Below are positions 27,264 to 36,004 of a stretch of 64,000 nt of DNA, one piece after another. Source of the stretch: Croceibacterium xixiisoli (lineage in GTDB: Bacteria; Pseudomonadota; Alphaproteobacteria; Sphingomonadales; Sphingomonadaceae). The translations under genes were made by a program, and so were the position numbers. Every line of letters begins with the position of its first letter. The first letter of the stretch is position 1. The notes below the pieces were generated by a model. The model saw only the letters and a list, made by a program, of their open reading frames with translations. It ran no database searches and had not been told where the DNA came from. The DNA is taken from contig NZ_WTYJ01000002.1 in NCBI RefSeq assembly GCF_009827305.1, forward strand, positions 682,001 through 746,000, in the 5' to 3' direction.

Positions 27264-27290
27264 AAAAAATCATGCTGCTGACGTAGCATG
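27264..27290 (-). terminator. Rho-independent terminator of the methyltransferase transcript
   Basis: Read on the minus strand, CATGCTAC and GCAGCATG form an 8-bp stem with one G-U pair and a GTCA loop, followed one base later by six T residues (27264-27269). It lies 55 nt after the end of the methyltransferase gene and separates the FkbH-deacetylase-methyltransferase unit from the Wzy/ligase gene. Confidence 0.75.
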
Positions 27291-27344
27291 GGTGAAAGGC
27301 GACGCAAGCAAACTCATCCCATTTACCTTTCTTTACAGCGCACC

Positions 27345-28307
27345 CTAGACTCGACGCATCCAGAACGAGCATCCATCCCGCTCCGGGGGACTGGTATGGC
27401 CCGGCACGACATGTGCGAAGGCTTCCGGGTGCTGGCGGCAGATCCAATAGTTGGCCAGCATGATCTCGAAGCGGTCGCCCCCGCTCAGCAGCGCTTCCAT
27501 CAGATATTGCTCGTCCCAGATCTTGCGCTGTTCCAGCACCAGATAGGGGTGCAGATCATGGGGTGTATAAACATCGTGGATATGCACGATCACGCCCGAT
27601 GGTAGAGCAGGCAGGATTTGCAGATATTCGCGCACCACATCGCCCTGCGGTCGGATGGCGTGCGACGAATCGATGAACAACACATCGCCAGCCTTGAGCG
27701 TATCGAACAGATCGAGCGGAACATGTTCGATCCGCTGACGCAGCACCTCGGCTCCGGTTTGCTCCAGCCAAGGCATTTCGAAGGGCTCGATGCACAAATG
27801 CCGCTGGCAATTGCCGTTGCGGGCCAGGGCGGCGGCGGCCACGCGCGTGGAGAATCCCGATCCGATTTCATACACCCGTTCCGGGCGCAGATGCCGCAGC
27901 ATGGAATATAGCACCAGCGCATCAATGCGGGAAAAGTTCGGATTGTCGTAATCAAAATCCGCCAGCGCTTCGGTGGTTTCACCGGCAAAGCTGAGTTGAC
28001 TGAGCAGTGCTACCTGCTGCGCCTCTCGCAGATCGATGCCGGGCAGATCACGCGGGGCGTCCAACTCGCCATGCAAATCAGATGCGAAGGTCACGGGGGT
28101 ATAATAGTGATGCCGCATGATCGATAGGCCAAGCCGGTCTGTCACGGCCCGGGTTGCCTTGCCACGCCAGCCAATGCGGGAAGCAAGAAACAAAACGGGC
28201 GAACAGATGATCGTCAGCAGCGCGAGGAACAGATCGAACAGGGGAAGCACCGCCTCAACCAGCGCGCGACCGCGCGATACCCGATAGGGGCGCTTGTTTT
28301 TCGACAT
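27345..28307 (-). CDS. Membrane-anchored class I SAM-dependent methyltransferase
   Basis: The 320-residue protein has one hydrophobic segment near residues 17-45 (AVLPLFDLFLALLTIICSPVLFL) and a cytosolic Rossmann methyltransferase domain. That domain has VYEIGSGFSTRVAAAAL as the SAM loop, CIEPF after strand 2 and VLFIDSSHAI later. This pattern resembles methyltransferases of polysaccharide clusters. The start at MSKNKRPY is preferred over an ATG 22 codons upstream. It lies 100 nt downstream of the deacetylase and is followed by a rho-independent terminator. Probably methylates a sugar of the surface polymer; this is inferred from context. Confidence 0.75.
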   Translation of the reverse strand: MSKNKRPYRVSRGRALVEAVLPLFDLFLALLTIICSPVLFLASRIGWRGKATRAVTDRLGLSIMRHHYYTPVTFASDLHGELDAPRDLPGIDLREAQQVALLSQLSFAGETTEALADFDYDNPNFSRIDALVLYSMLRHLRPERVYEIGSGFSTRVAAAALARNGNCQRHLCIEPFEMPWLEQTGAEVLRQRIEHVPLDLFDTLKAGDVLFIDSSHAIRPQGDVVREYLQILPALPSGVIVHIHDVYTPHDLHPYLVLEQRKIWDEQYLMEALLSGGDRFEIMLANYWICRQHPEAFAHVVPGHTSPPERDGCSFWMRRV

Positions 28308-28406
28308 CGATCCGCTTTCCGAAAATCCGGCCGGCAAGGAATGCCAGCCCCTGGGTTTTGACTGTTGTGGCAACGCTGTCGCATTGTTTGCGATGAATTT
28401 CGACCC

Positions 28407-29177
28407 CTAACCCAAGGCTCCGAAGCACGCGCGAGCCAGGGCATTGCGCACCGGCAAGATTTCTATGTCCGCCTCAAGGCAGGCGGTCACGGCGCGCTCC
28501 AGTACATCGGGATGCGATCCATAGGCGCTCGGGTTTGCAGAAACGTCATGCGTATAGAAAATGATCCAGGCACGTTTCGCCTTGGCGTCAGCCAGCAGTG
28601 CGGCCAGGTCATAATCTGGCCCGTCGCGTTCCAGACTGACGGCGCGGAGCTGCGAGAGATCCAGCGTGCCGTGATTGATGCCAAAGCCTGTCCCCCGAGC
28701 ACAGGCGAACTGGCGGGAGAAATGATGCTTCGTCCGCAGCGAAGCCAGGCCATAAGGGAAGGCGAAGCTGGTCGCGATCACATTGGGCAAATGGCCGTTG
28801 AGGAAGCGGCGGTTGTCGACTTCGTCCTGCATCAGCGCAGCGCGCGCATGATCGGTGACCCGCAGATGGCCGAAGGTATGGTCGCCGACCTCATGTCCGC
28901 GCTGAACCAGATCGGGAAGATCATCCGCCCGGTAATACTCAATGCCGTTGGCCTCTGTATCAGCCATGGAGCCAGCGACGTAATAGGTGCCAACAACCCC
29001 GTGGCGTTCGAGGATGCTGCCGCCCATAGTCAAGGCCGAACGCGGGAAATCGTCAAAAGTGAAGCTGGCAATGGCCCGATCAAGCTGATTGGCCATCGTC
29101 TTCACCGGCACATGGCGGCTGAGCCGCCAATTGACGAAGTCTCGCAGTTTTGTGCCGAAGGGTTTGCGGTCAGGCAC
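28407..29177 (-). CDS. Polysaccharide deacetylase family protein
   Basis: A 256-residue NodB-homology protein with the catalytic SFTFDDFP motif near residue 40 and the metal-binding GDHTFGHL near 100. The family removes N- or O-acetyl groups from polysaccharides, chitin-type oligomers or peptidoglycan. The frame is open upstream to an ATG at 29303, but I prefer the GTG at 29175-29177. It overlaps the FkbH stop by 8 nt, and the residues before it read as FkbH sequence in another frame. No signal peptide is evident, so it may act on lipid-linked precursors in the cytoplasm. Confidence 0.8.
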   Translation of the reverse strand: MPDRKPFGTKLRDFVNWRLSRHVPVKTMANQLDRAIASFTFDDFPRSALTMGGSILERHGVVGTYYVAGSMADTEANGIEYYRADDLPDLVQRGHEVGDHTFGHLRVTDHARAALMQDEVDNRRFLNGHLPNVIATSFAFPYGLASLRTKHHFSRQFACARGTGFGINHGTLDLSQLRAVSLERDGPDYDLAALLADAKAKRAWIIFYTHDVSANPSAYGSHPDVLERAVTACLEADIEILPVRNALARACFGALG

Positions 29178-30987
29178 TGGCAGGTTCCTCTGCCGAAACG
29201 ATCGATGCCGTAACCCGGACCACATCCGCCTGCGGGATAGGCTGGGCGGTGTCACGATGCCAGATTTCTTCGCCATTGCTCCCCGGATGGCTGACGAAAC
29301 CAAGGTTTTCGAGCAGGCTGCATGAAGCGCGGTTGCGGTCGGTGCGGCGCATCAGTGCCTTCATCTGTGTTTGACCATGTCGGCGAAGCTCATCCAGCAT
29401 ATAGGCAAAGGCTGCATGCTCGACATGCTTACGCTGAACGCGGCAACTCATGAAGAAATCGAGCAATGTCCCGCTGCCGGGCTCAAGCACGGCAAAGCCG
29501 ATGATGCCGTAATCGCCGAAACGATCGTCGCAGCTTAGCACCATGCCGAGCCGGTGCGGATCATGGATCATGTGTTGGACCTGCTGCCTGGTGAAGCGGG
29601 TTCCGCGGAAATTCAGCTGATTGGTCCGCTGGGACAACTCGTAGACCCGCTCGACATTGGTCTCGTCAAGCGCAGTGATGGTCAGGTGAATGCCGCTCTC
29701 GATCAGAAAGCCAAGGTAATCTGTGGGCTGAAAAGCCTGGGCTTCTCGACGCTGCGCTTCTGCACGGTACATGTCTCGCCGCCGCCCGCTTTCAGCGGTA
29801 ATGGGAACATCGCACCGGGGATGCCCGGGGAGCGTAGGCGCATCTTCGTGTGTCAGGACAGCGATGGCGGGATGCGCGGCCTGCACCTCGCCACGTTCGA
29901 ATGGCTGATCGTCAACAAAGATGAAACTGTCGATCCCCAGATCGAGTGCCGCTGCGATCGCGGAGATCGAATCGCTCTTCGGACCCCAGCCGATCTGCGG
30001 CGCAAGAAACAGATCCTGCAGGCCGAAATGGGCCAGGGCAGCTAAAGCTTCCGCTTCGTCATTCTTGCTGGCAACCGCATGCAGGATACCGCGGCGGTCC
30101 AATTCTCGAATAGCCTCCACCACATCGTTGCGAAGGGTCAGGCCATCGACACCGGTCTCAACGAGAGTTCCATCCCAAAGTGTGTTGTCCAGATCCCAGA
30201 CTATCACCTTGGCTTTCGGAATTCTGTTATCTGCAGGCAGGGCAATGGGTGCGGGGGCCACAATGTCGGTGGCGACGAAGTCCATCAGCCCGAAACAGAT
30301 TTCCAGCCCCTCCGCGTCTCCAACCGGTTCGATCTGGACAAGATAGGGGGCGCTTAGATCAATCGCTCCGGCTATGTCGGCATAAGCTACTGACAATCGT
30401 GAATAGGTTTCACCGGCCGTGAAACTGCGCTGGAACATGCGCTCGTCGGTGGCGGAAATGAAGCTAAGAGTGAGGGGGATGGTGGCCCCTGCCGGCGACC
30501 ATGCTTCAACCACAAAGGCCTGAGGCGAAATATTGCTCGCCGAAGGCAGACGATCCTTGCGATCGTTCCACCGGCGGATCCATTGCGTTTTTGGATGAAA
30601 CGGGAGGGGCGCGGCCTTCAGCGCTCGGCCGATATGCTTGTCCACCCGGCGCAACAGGCTGCCCGAGCGTGCAGACACGAAACGTGCCGGCCCCGGCGCC
30701 TCCAGCTTTCCCCATTTGCGAAAGAGGATGCGGCTGATCGGAGCGTCATCGGAACCGACCTGTTCAATCCCGGCTTCGAAGCGCTGGCAGATCAGATCGG
30801 GGCGAGGGGTGTAATAGGCACAGGTGAACTGGCAGACCGGGAAAGAGCATTCGGAGCAATGCTCGCTCCATACCAGACCGCCATGAGCAGTTACCGAAGC
30901 ACGGAATTCGCCAAATTCAGCAGGAATCGGTGCGCTTAGGCCACCCCCGCGTCCACCCGCGTCCGATTGCCATACTGTTTCCTGCAC
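29170..30987 (-). CDS. HAD-IIIC/FkbH-like protein with Cys-rich N-terminal domain
   Basis: The 605-residue protein has three parts. Residues 35-70 hold a Cys-rich motif (C44, C47, C52, C56, C67 around WSEHCSECSFPVCQFTC). Residues about 150-250 look like a beta-sandwich. Residues 260-440 are the HAD phosphatase domain with VIVWDLDNTLWDGT (Asp265/Asp267) and FVDDQPFERGEV, and the C-terminus from about 440 is GNAT-like. FkbH enzymes load glyceryl groups from 1,3-bisphosphoglycerate onto carriers, which could supply a glycerate or related decoration. The Cys-rich head resembles a metal or iron-sulfur site and is not part of classical FkbH. It is the first gene of the deacetylase-methyltransferase unit. 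Confidence 0.8.
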   Translation of the reverse strand: MQETVWQSDAGGRGGGLSAPIPAEFGEFRASVTAHGGLVWSEHCSECSFPVCQFTCAYYTPRPDLICQRFEAGIEQVGSDDAPISRILFRKWGKLEAPGPARFVSARSGSLLRRVDKHIGRALKAAPLPFHPKTQWIRRWNDRKDRLPSASNISPQAFVVEAWSPAGATIPLTLSFISATDERMFQRSFTAGETYSRLSVAYADIAGAIDLSAPYLVQIEPVGDAEGLEICFGLMDFVATDIVAPAPIALPADNRIPKAKVIVWDLDNTLWDGTLVETGVDGLTLRNDVVEAIRELDRRGILHAVASKNDEAEALAALAHFGLQDLFLAPQIGWGPKSDSISAIAAALDLGIDSFIFVDDQPFERGEVQAAHPAIAVLTHEDAPTLPGHPRCDVPITAESGRRRDMYRAEAQRREAQAFQPTDYLGFLIESGIHLTITALDETNVERVYELSQRTNQLNFRGTRFTRQQVQHMIHDPHRLGMVLSCDDRFGDYGIIGFAVLEPGSGTLLDFFMSCRVQRKHVEHAAFAYMLDELRRHGQTQMKALMRRTDRNRASCSLLENLGFVSHPGSNGEEIWHRDTAQPIPQADVVRVTASIVSAEEPASA

Positions 30988-31295
30988 GAATTATCCTGAC
31001 GCTGTAGTCTCACCACATTTAGGCAGCACAATTGGAACCTGCAATCGCGCAGCCACTGTCGGACAGCTTGATATGCTTTTCAACTTATGGAGCTGGCAGG
31101 CAGAGCGATCGGGCGCTCGTCCATCAGATCAGGTGCAAAGGCAAGCGGTACGGGGAGCCAGCTGCAACCGCTGGCAACAAAGAACCCAGTTTTGAGAGCA
31201 GGCCAAGCATGGAGTTGATGTTTGCGATGAAGCGGCAATCCCGCAGATTGTTACCCCTAAAGGGGCAAATTATCGTCGCAAATCAATGGAATGTT
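30988..31295. other. Intergenic region before the polysaccharide cluster
   Basis: This 308-nt gap lies between the FkbH-like gene and tRNA-Pro, both on the minus strand. It contains a short CCCCTAAAGGGG palindrome near 31254-31265 that could end the tRNA transcript. No ORF is supported. The promoter of the FkbH unit is presumably here, but I cannot point to -35/-10 boxes. Confidence 0.45.
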
Positions 31296-31372
31296 TGGTC
31301 GGGGAGAGAGGATTCGAACCTCCGGCCCCTGCCTCCCGAAGACAGTGCTCTACCAGGCTGAGCTACTCCCCG
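31296..31372 (-). tRNA. tRNA-Pro(CGG)
   Basis: A full cloverleaf of 77 nt including an encoded CCA. The acceptor stem CGGGGAG pairs with CTCCCCG, the D-loop contains AGCCTGGTAGA, and the anticodon loop TTCGGGA gives CGG. The T-arm GGTTCGAATCC is standard. Confidence 0.97.
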
Positions 31373-31455
31373 ACCGATGCGCCACACAGTGTGCGGCGCC
31401 AGGCAGACCGCGCCTATAGAGACGGGTTTTCAGACTTGCAAGCGGGGTTTTTCCA

Positions 31456-32460
31456 CTAAAAAATCTTCTCCTCATTTGCCCTTGAGGAGGGCAGTTCTCC
31501 TTTTCGCAGGGTTGGGAGGCGGTTGTAGAAGTTCGGCAGGTCGCGGGCCTGCGCCGGCGTTTTCGCCTTGCGCGCATAATATGACAGTCCGCCGGCCGCC
31601 TCTAGGGCCCTTGGGCGATCACATAGCCTGTCAAGGAGGCGCAGCCAGAGGAAAGGGAAGGCGGCGATTTGCCCCAGCTTGCGGCTGCGAAGCATCGACT
31701 GCAGTAGGTAGCGCAATGCCATGAGCGTTGCCGTACCCGGTCCGGACGATGACCCCCCGGCGATGATATCGAAGTCGCGGAGCAACCAGCGGAAGCCGGC
31801 CGGCGTCCATCTGGTGTAATCATACGCGCCTTCGTTCACGGGCCACAGGAAGGACGCATCCGCAAACAGCAGTCCGCCCGGCTTCAGCACCCGGCGAATT
31901 TCGGCAACAGCCTGAACCGGATCAAGGACATGCTCGAGCACGGATTGCACCCAAACGGCATCGACGCTCTTGTCCCGCAGCGGAATGGCGTGGGCGTCAG
32001 CGACGAAAGTCACGTCACCTGAAAGATAGATGTCGAAAGCGATGATCTCGATCCCGCTGGCTGCGTAGAGCGCCGCCGATCCATCGCCGATCTGGCCTCC
32101 GCCGACGACCAGTACCCGGCTGGGTGCGCCTCCGGCTTTCGTCAGGTCGGCGATCATCCGGTCGGCATAGGTGCGGGCCAGTGGGTTGCGACCATCCACC
32201 GTGCGGGCCAGGACTTCACGCCAACGCTGCCGCTGCACGGTACTGGCCCCGCCGCTGGCGAGGGTGGCGCTGCGATCAAGCGAACTGCGCGAAAAGTCCA
32301 CCAGCACCAAAGTGTCGTCGATGACTGGTACCGCGCTGTCACCTGTGGGGCAGGCGGGCGTTGCACATTGCAGTGCTGCGCCGGTTTGATGGGGGAAAGG
32401 TGCCTTACAGCCCGGGCAGGCGAGAAGATCGCCGATCTGCGCGATGTCGCGGACGAGAAT
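31456..32460 (-). CDS. Class I SAM-dependent methyltransferase with N-terminal zinc ribbon; start codon anomalous
   Basis: From the first ordinary start (TTG at 32308-32310) the product is 284 residues with a methyltransferase core: VLVVGGGQIGDGSAA as SAM loop, WVQSVLEHVLDP, and LKPGGLLFADASF. The open frame continues 50 codons further upstream and encodes a zinc ribbon (CPGC, then C and C four apart: Cys 15, 18, 32, 37 counted from ATT 32460). This is typical of the head of this methyltransferase type, so the real protein probably includes it. No ATG, GTG or TTG begins that part. AGGAG stands 7 nt before ATT at 32458-32460. An ATG with strong GGGAGG at 32503-32505 is in frame but meets TGA after five codons. 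Substrate unknown. Confidence 0.65.
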   Translation of the reverse strand: MLVRDIAQIGDLLACPGCKAPFPHQTGAALQCATPACPTGDSAVPVIDDTLVLVDFSRSSLDRSATLASGGASTVQRQRWREVLARTVDGRNPLARTYADRMIADLTKAGGAPSRVLVVGGGQIGDGSAALYAASGIEIIAFDIYLSGDVTFVADAHAIPLRDKSVDAVWVQSVLEHVLDPVQAVAEIRRVLKPGGLLFADASFLWPVNEGAYDYTRWTPAGFRWLLRDFDIIAGGSSSGPGTATLMALRYLLQSMLRSRKLGQIAAFPFLWLRLLDRLCDRPRALEAAGGLSYYARKAKTPAQARDLPNFYNRLPTLRKGELPSSRANEEKIF

Positions 32461-32589
32461 GACGATACTCCTGTTGTCGTTAAGCCCTCACAGATCGTGA
32501 TACATTCGTACCTCCCGTCTGGCGAGCACGGCTTTCGCGCAAATCGGCGGCCACTGGAAAGGCCAGCCTGCGGGTGGTAGCCCTCGGAC

Positions 32590-33543
32590 ATGCTTGGATT
32601 TGCACCCTACGCCGCCCGCGATTCCCGCCATTGGGAGTGGCAATATCTCGATCTGATGCGTCATATCTGGGATCATGGCGATGAACGGGTTGATCGAACA
32701 GGGGTAGGAACGCGCTCCATTTTTGGGCCACAGATTCGCTTTGATCTGTCTGGTGGCAAGGTGCCACTGCTCACCACCAAGCGGGTTTTCTGGAAGGCTG
32801 CGGCGCGGGAAATGCTGTGGTTCCTCACCGGCAACACAAATATTCGCCCCTTGCTGCAGGAAGGGGTGACGATCTGGAGTGACTGGCCACTGGCAAAATA
32901 TCGGCAGGTCAGCGGTGAGGATATCTCGCAGGATGATTTCGAGCGACGAATCGTGGCTGATGATGCATTCGCGTTGCGCTGGGGTGATCTGGGCCCGGTT
33001 TATGGCAAGCAATGGGTCGATTGGCCGACGTACCAACCGGCCGGCGACGGACTCTATCGTTCAGGGCCAGGGATCAACCAGATCGATCAATTGGTTGCAG
33101 GATTACGCGACAATCCCGGTGGCCGCCGCCATATCATCGAAGGATGGAACGTCGCCGAGCTTGACCAGATGGCTTTGCCACCATGCCACAAGACTTATCA
33201 GTTTCACGTCGGGCGGGGGCGGCTCAACTGCCTGCTGTTCCAGCGCAGTTGCGATGTCGCATTGGGGCTGCCATTCAATCTGTTCGGTGCGGCACTGCTC
33301 ACGCGCATGATCGCGGCTCAGGCCGGGTTGGAACCGGGTGAACTTGTCTGGACAGGGGGCGATACGCATCTCTACCTCAACCACGGTGATCTGGTGGCAG
33401 AGCAACTGGCGCGGGAACCGGATGGCGCCCCGGTGCTTGATTTGATCGATGTTCCGGAATCGATCTTTTCCTATCGCTTCGAAAATTTTGTCGTGCGTGA
33501 CTATCAGCCGCAGGGCGCTATCCGCGCACCGGTGGCGGTATAA
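32590..33543 (+). CDS. thyA: Thymidylate synthase ThyA
   Basis: ThyA methylates dUMP to dTMP using methylene-THF. The 317-residue protein shows the N-terminal RTGVGTRSIFG phosphate-binding arginine, TTKRVFWK, the catalytic Cys199 in LPPCHKTYQFHV, RSCDVALGLPFN, and the C-terminal YQPQGAIRAPVAV that closes over the active site. It is about 50 residues longer than E. coli ThyA because of an insertion around residues 85-145, as in some other bacterial ThyA proteins. It is divergent from the zinc-ribbon methyltransferase. The ribosome-binding site is weak. Confidence 0.97.
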   Translation: MLGFAPYAARDSRHWEWQYLDLMRHIWDHGDERVDRTGVGTRSIFGPQIRFDLSGGKVPLLTTKRVFWKAAAREMLWFLTGNTNIRPLLQEGVTIWSDWPLAKYRQVSGEDISQDDFERRIVADDAFALRWGDLGPVYGKQWVDWPTYQPAGDGLYRSGPGINQIDQLVAGLRDNPGGRRHIIEGWNVAELDQMALPPCHKTYQFHVGRGRLNCLLFQRSCDVALGLPFNLFGAALLTRMIAAQAGLEPGELVWTGGDTHLYLNHGDLVAEQLAREPDGAPVLDLIDVPESIFSYRFENFVVRDYQPQGAIRAPVAV

Positions 33544-33654
33544 CTTTGCTGTAGGATTGTTGACGGTAACAACTGAAACCAATATTTGAGCAGGAAGGCG
33601 CAAGATCATCGAAAGGCGTCCCAAGACGCCGCATTAGCGCCATGGGAGAATGCG

Positions 33655-34947
33655 ATGGCCGAACATGACGCTGCCACGCGGCAGAACCGACCGCGCCTGT
33701 CGTTGCATGTTCCCGAACCCTTGTTCCGGCCCGGCGACAAGGTTGATTTCACGCATCTCGTCATTCCTCATGCCGGGTTGCAGCCGCGGCCGGATGAAAG
33801 CTGCCATCCGCGGGAGACCTTCGCGCTCTGCACCGATCTTGTGCGGGTGCTGGATGATGATCATCAGGCGCAGGGGCCATGGAACCCGCGGCTTGCTCCC
33901 GATCAACTGCGGCGCATTCTGCGAGAAATGGCTTTGATCCGCGCGTTCGACAGTCGGATGTACAGGCTGCAACGGCAAGGCAAGACAAGCTTCTACCTGA
34001 AGTGCTCGGGTGAAGAGGCAACCTCGATAGCGGCGACCCATGCGCTCGATTTCGAGGACATGATCTTTCCATCCTATCGTCAGCAAGGCTGCCTGATCGC
34101 CAGGGGATACCCTCTGGTGGACATGATCAACCAGATATTTTCCAATCGCGCCGACAAGCTGAAAGGCCGGCAATTGCCGATCCTCTATTCGGCGAAATCG
34201 GTCAATTTCTTCACCATATCCGGCAATCTTGCCACGCAACTGCCGCAGGCGACCGGCTTTGCCATGGCCAGCGCGTCCCGGGGTGACAGCAAGATTGCGG
34301 TTGGCTGGGTTGGCGAAGGTTCGACTGCAGAAGGGGATTTCCATTCCGCGCTGTTGTTCGCGGCCGTTTATAACGCACCTGTCATCTTCAATATCGTCAA
34401 CAACCAATGGGCGATATCCAGCTTTTCCGGATTTGCCGGTGCGGAGCGGGCCACCTTCGCAGCCCGGGCTATCGGATATGGCATTGCAGGGCTCAGGGTC
34501 GATGGGAATGACGTCTTGGCCGTTTACGCTGCGCAGCGGTGGGCGGCTGACCGTGCCCGGGCGAACGCCGGGCCGACGCTGATCGAATATTTCACTTTCC
34601 GCGCTGAAGGCCATTCCACCTCCGATGATCCCACGGCCTATCGCAGCGCCCAGGAGGGTGTGGAATGGCCGTTGGGGGATCCGATTGCACGGTTGCGCGA
34701 TCATCTGATCGCCATCGGCGAATGGTCGATCGCCCAGCATGAATCCATGGATGGTGAACTGGATGAACAGGTGAAAACTGCCACCCGGGAAGCGGAAAAG
34801 AATGGCATTCTGGGCCATGGTTTGCACCAACCGGATCGAACCATGTTTGAGGATGTGTTTGAAGATCAGCCCTGGCATCTGAAGGAACAGGCCGCGCAGG
34901 CGGTCCACGAAAGGCGCGTCAAATACCCGGATGGAGACACCGCATGA
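33655..34947 (+). CDS. bkdA: Branched-chain 2-oxoacid dehydrogenase E1 component, alpha subunit
   Basis: The 430-residue thiamine-diphosphate enzyme subunit binds ThDP through VGEGSTAEGDF, then NIVNNQWAIS. The phosphorylation-loop-like RAEGHSTSDDPTAYR is present, as is FPSYRQQGCLIARG. With E1 beta it decarboxylates branched-chain 2-oxoacids and passes the acyl group to E2-lipoyl. Length and N-terminus match the bacterial BKD/BCKDH type rather than pyruvate dehydrogenase. The start ATG 33655 follows GGGAGA at 9 nt; the frame is open 23 codons further. It overlaps the E1 beta gene by 4 nt. Confidence 0.93.
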   Translation: MAEHDAATRQNRPRLSLHVPEPLFRPGDKVDFTHLVIPHAGLQPRPDESCHPRETFALCTDLVRVLDDDHQAQGPWNPRLAPDQLRRILREMALIRAFDSRMYRLQRQGKTSFYLKCSGEEATSIAATHALDFEDMIFPSYRQQGCLIARGYPLVDMINQIFSNRADKLKGRQLPILYSAKSVNFFTISGNLATQLPQATGFAMASASRGDSKIAVGWVGEGSTAEGDFHSALLFAAVYNAPVIFNIVNNQWAISSFSGFAGAERATFAARAIGYGIAGLRVDGNDVLAVYAAQRWAADRARANAGPTLIEYFTFRAEGHSTSDDPTAYRSAQEGVEWPLGDPIARLRDHLIAIGEWSIAQHESMDGELDEQVKTATREAEKNGILGHGLHQPDRTMFEDVFEDQPWHLKEQAAQAVHERRVKYPDGDTA

Positions 34948-35999
34948 GTGAGGTCGAATCCATCTCGAGAACCCCAGCAGGTGATACGCGCGATCTCACC
35001 ATGATCGAGGCGATAAACGAGGCACTCGACATCATGCTGGAACGCGATCCCGATGTAATCCTGTTGGGGGAAGACATCGGCTATTTCGGCGGCGTGTTCC
35101 GCGCAACGGCAGGACTGCAGGAAAAGCACGGCAAGACCCGGGTGTTCGACACGCCAATCAGCGAATGCGGCATCATTGGTGTCGCGGTGGGGATGGGGGC
35201 CTACGGTTTGCGCCCGGTGCCGGAAATTCAGTTCGCCGACTATATCTATCCTGGGCTTGATCAACTGGTGTCAGAGGCAGCACGGCTGCGTTACCGTTCG
35301 GCGGCGGAATTCATTGCTCCGATGACCGTGCGCACACCTTTTGGTGGCGGCATTTTTGGGGGGCAAACTCATAGTCAGAGCCCGGAGGCTCTGTTCACCC
35401 ATGTGGCGGGGCTGAAAACCGTTGTCCCGAGCACGCCATATGACGCCAAGGGTCTGTTGATCGCTGCGATCGAAGACAATGATCCGGTGATCTTCTTCGA
35501 ACCCAAGCGCATCTACAATGGACCGTTCGACGGCTATTACGACCAGCCGACCCGACCGTGGAAGGGGCACCCCGACGCCCATGTTCCTGAAGGCCATTAC
35601 ACCGTGTCGCTTGGCCAGGCCCGGATCGTGAGGGCGGGGGACGCGCTGACGGTGCTGGCTTACGGGACTATGGTGCATGTGGCCGAGGCGGTGTGCCGGC
35701 AAAAGGCGGTAGACGCCGAAATCATCGATCTGCGCACTTTGGTTCCACTTGATATCGAGGCGATCGAAAAATCCGTGCGCAAGACCGGTCGCTGCCTGAT
35801 CGTACATGAAGCCACACGGACATCGGGCTTTGGCGCGGAACTTTCCGCATTGGTGACCGAGAGATGCTTCTATCACCTTGAGGCGCCGGTGGAGCGGGTG
35901 ACGGGTTTTGATACCCCTTACCCCCACAGCCTTGAATGGGCCTATTTCCCCGGGCCTGTCCGTGTCGGCGAAGGTATCGACAAGCTTCTGAGCGAGTAA
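34944..35999 (+). CDS. bkdB: Branched-chain 2-oxoacid dehydrogenase E1 component, beta subunit
   Basis: A 351-residue transketolase-like beta subunit with LLGEDIGYFGGVFRAT, DTPISECGIIGVAVG, PEIQFADYIYPG and RTPFGGGIFGGQTHSQSPE, all standard for the E1 beta of branched-chain complexes. The start overlaps the E1 alpha stop (ATGA), and the E2 gene begins 5 nt after its own stop. The three genes form one operon. Confidence 0.94.
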   Translation: MSEVESISRTPAGDTRDLTMIEAINEALDIMLERDPDVILLGEDIGYFGGVFRATAGLQEKHGKTRVFDTPISECGIIGVAVGMGAYGLRPVPEIQFADYIYPGLDQLVSEAARLRYRSAAEFIAPMTVRTPFGGGIFGGQTHSQSPEALFTHVAGLKTVVPSTPYDAKGLLIAAIEDNDPVIFFEPKRIYNGPFDGYYDQPTRPWKGHPDAHVPEGHYTVSLGQARIVRAGDALTVLAYGTMVHVAEAVCRQKAVDAEIIDLRTLVPLDIEAIEKSVRKTGRCLIVHEATRTSGFGAELSALVTERCFYHLEAPVERVTGFDTPYPHSLEWAYFPGPVRVGEGIDKLLSE

Positions 36000-36004
36000 C
36001 AGCG

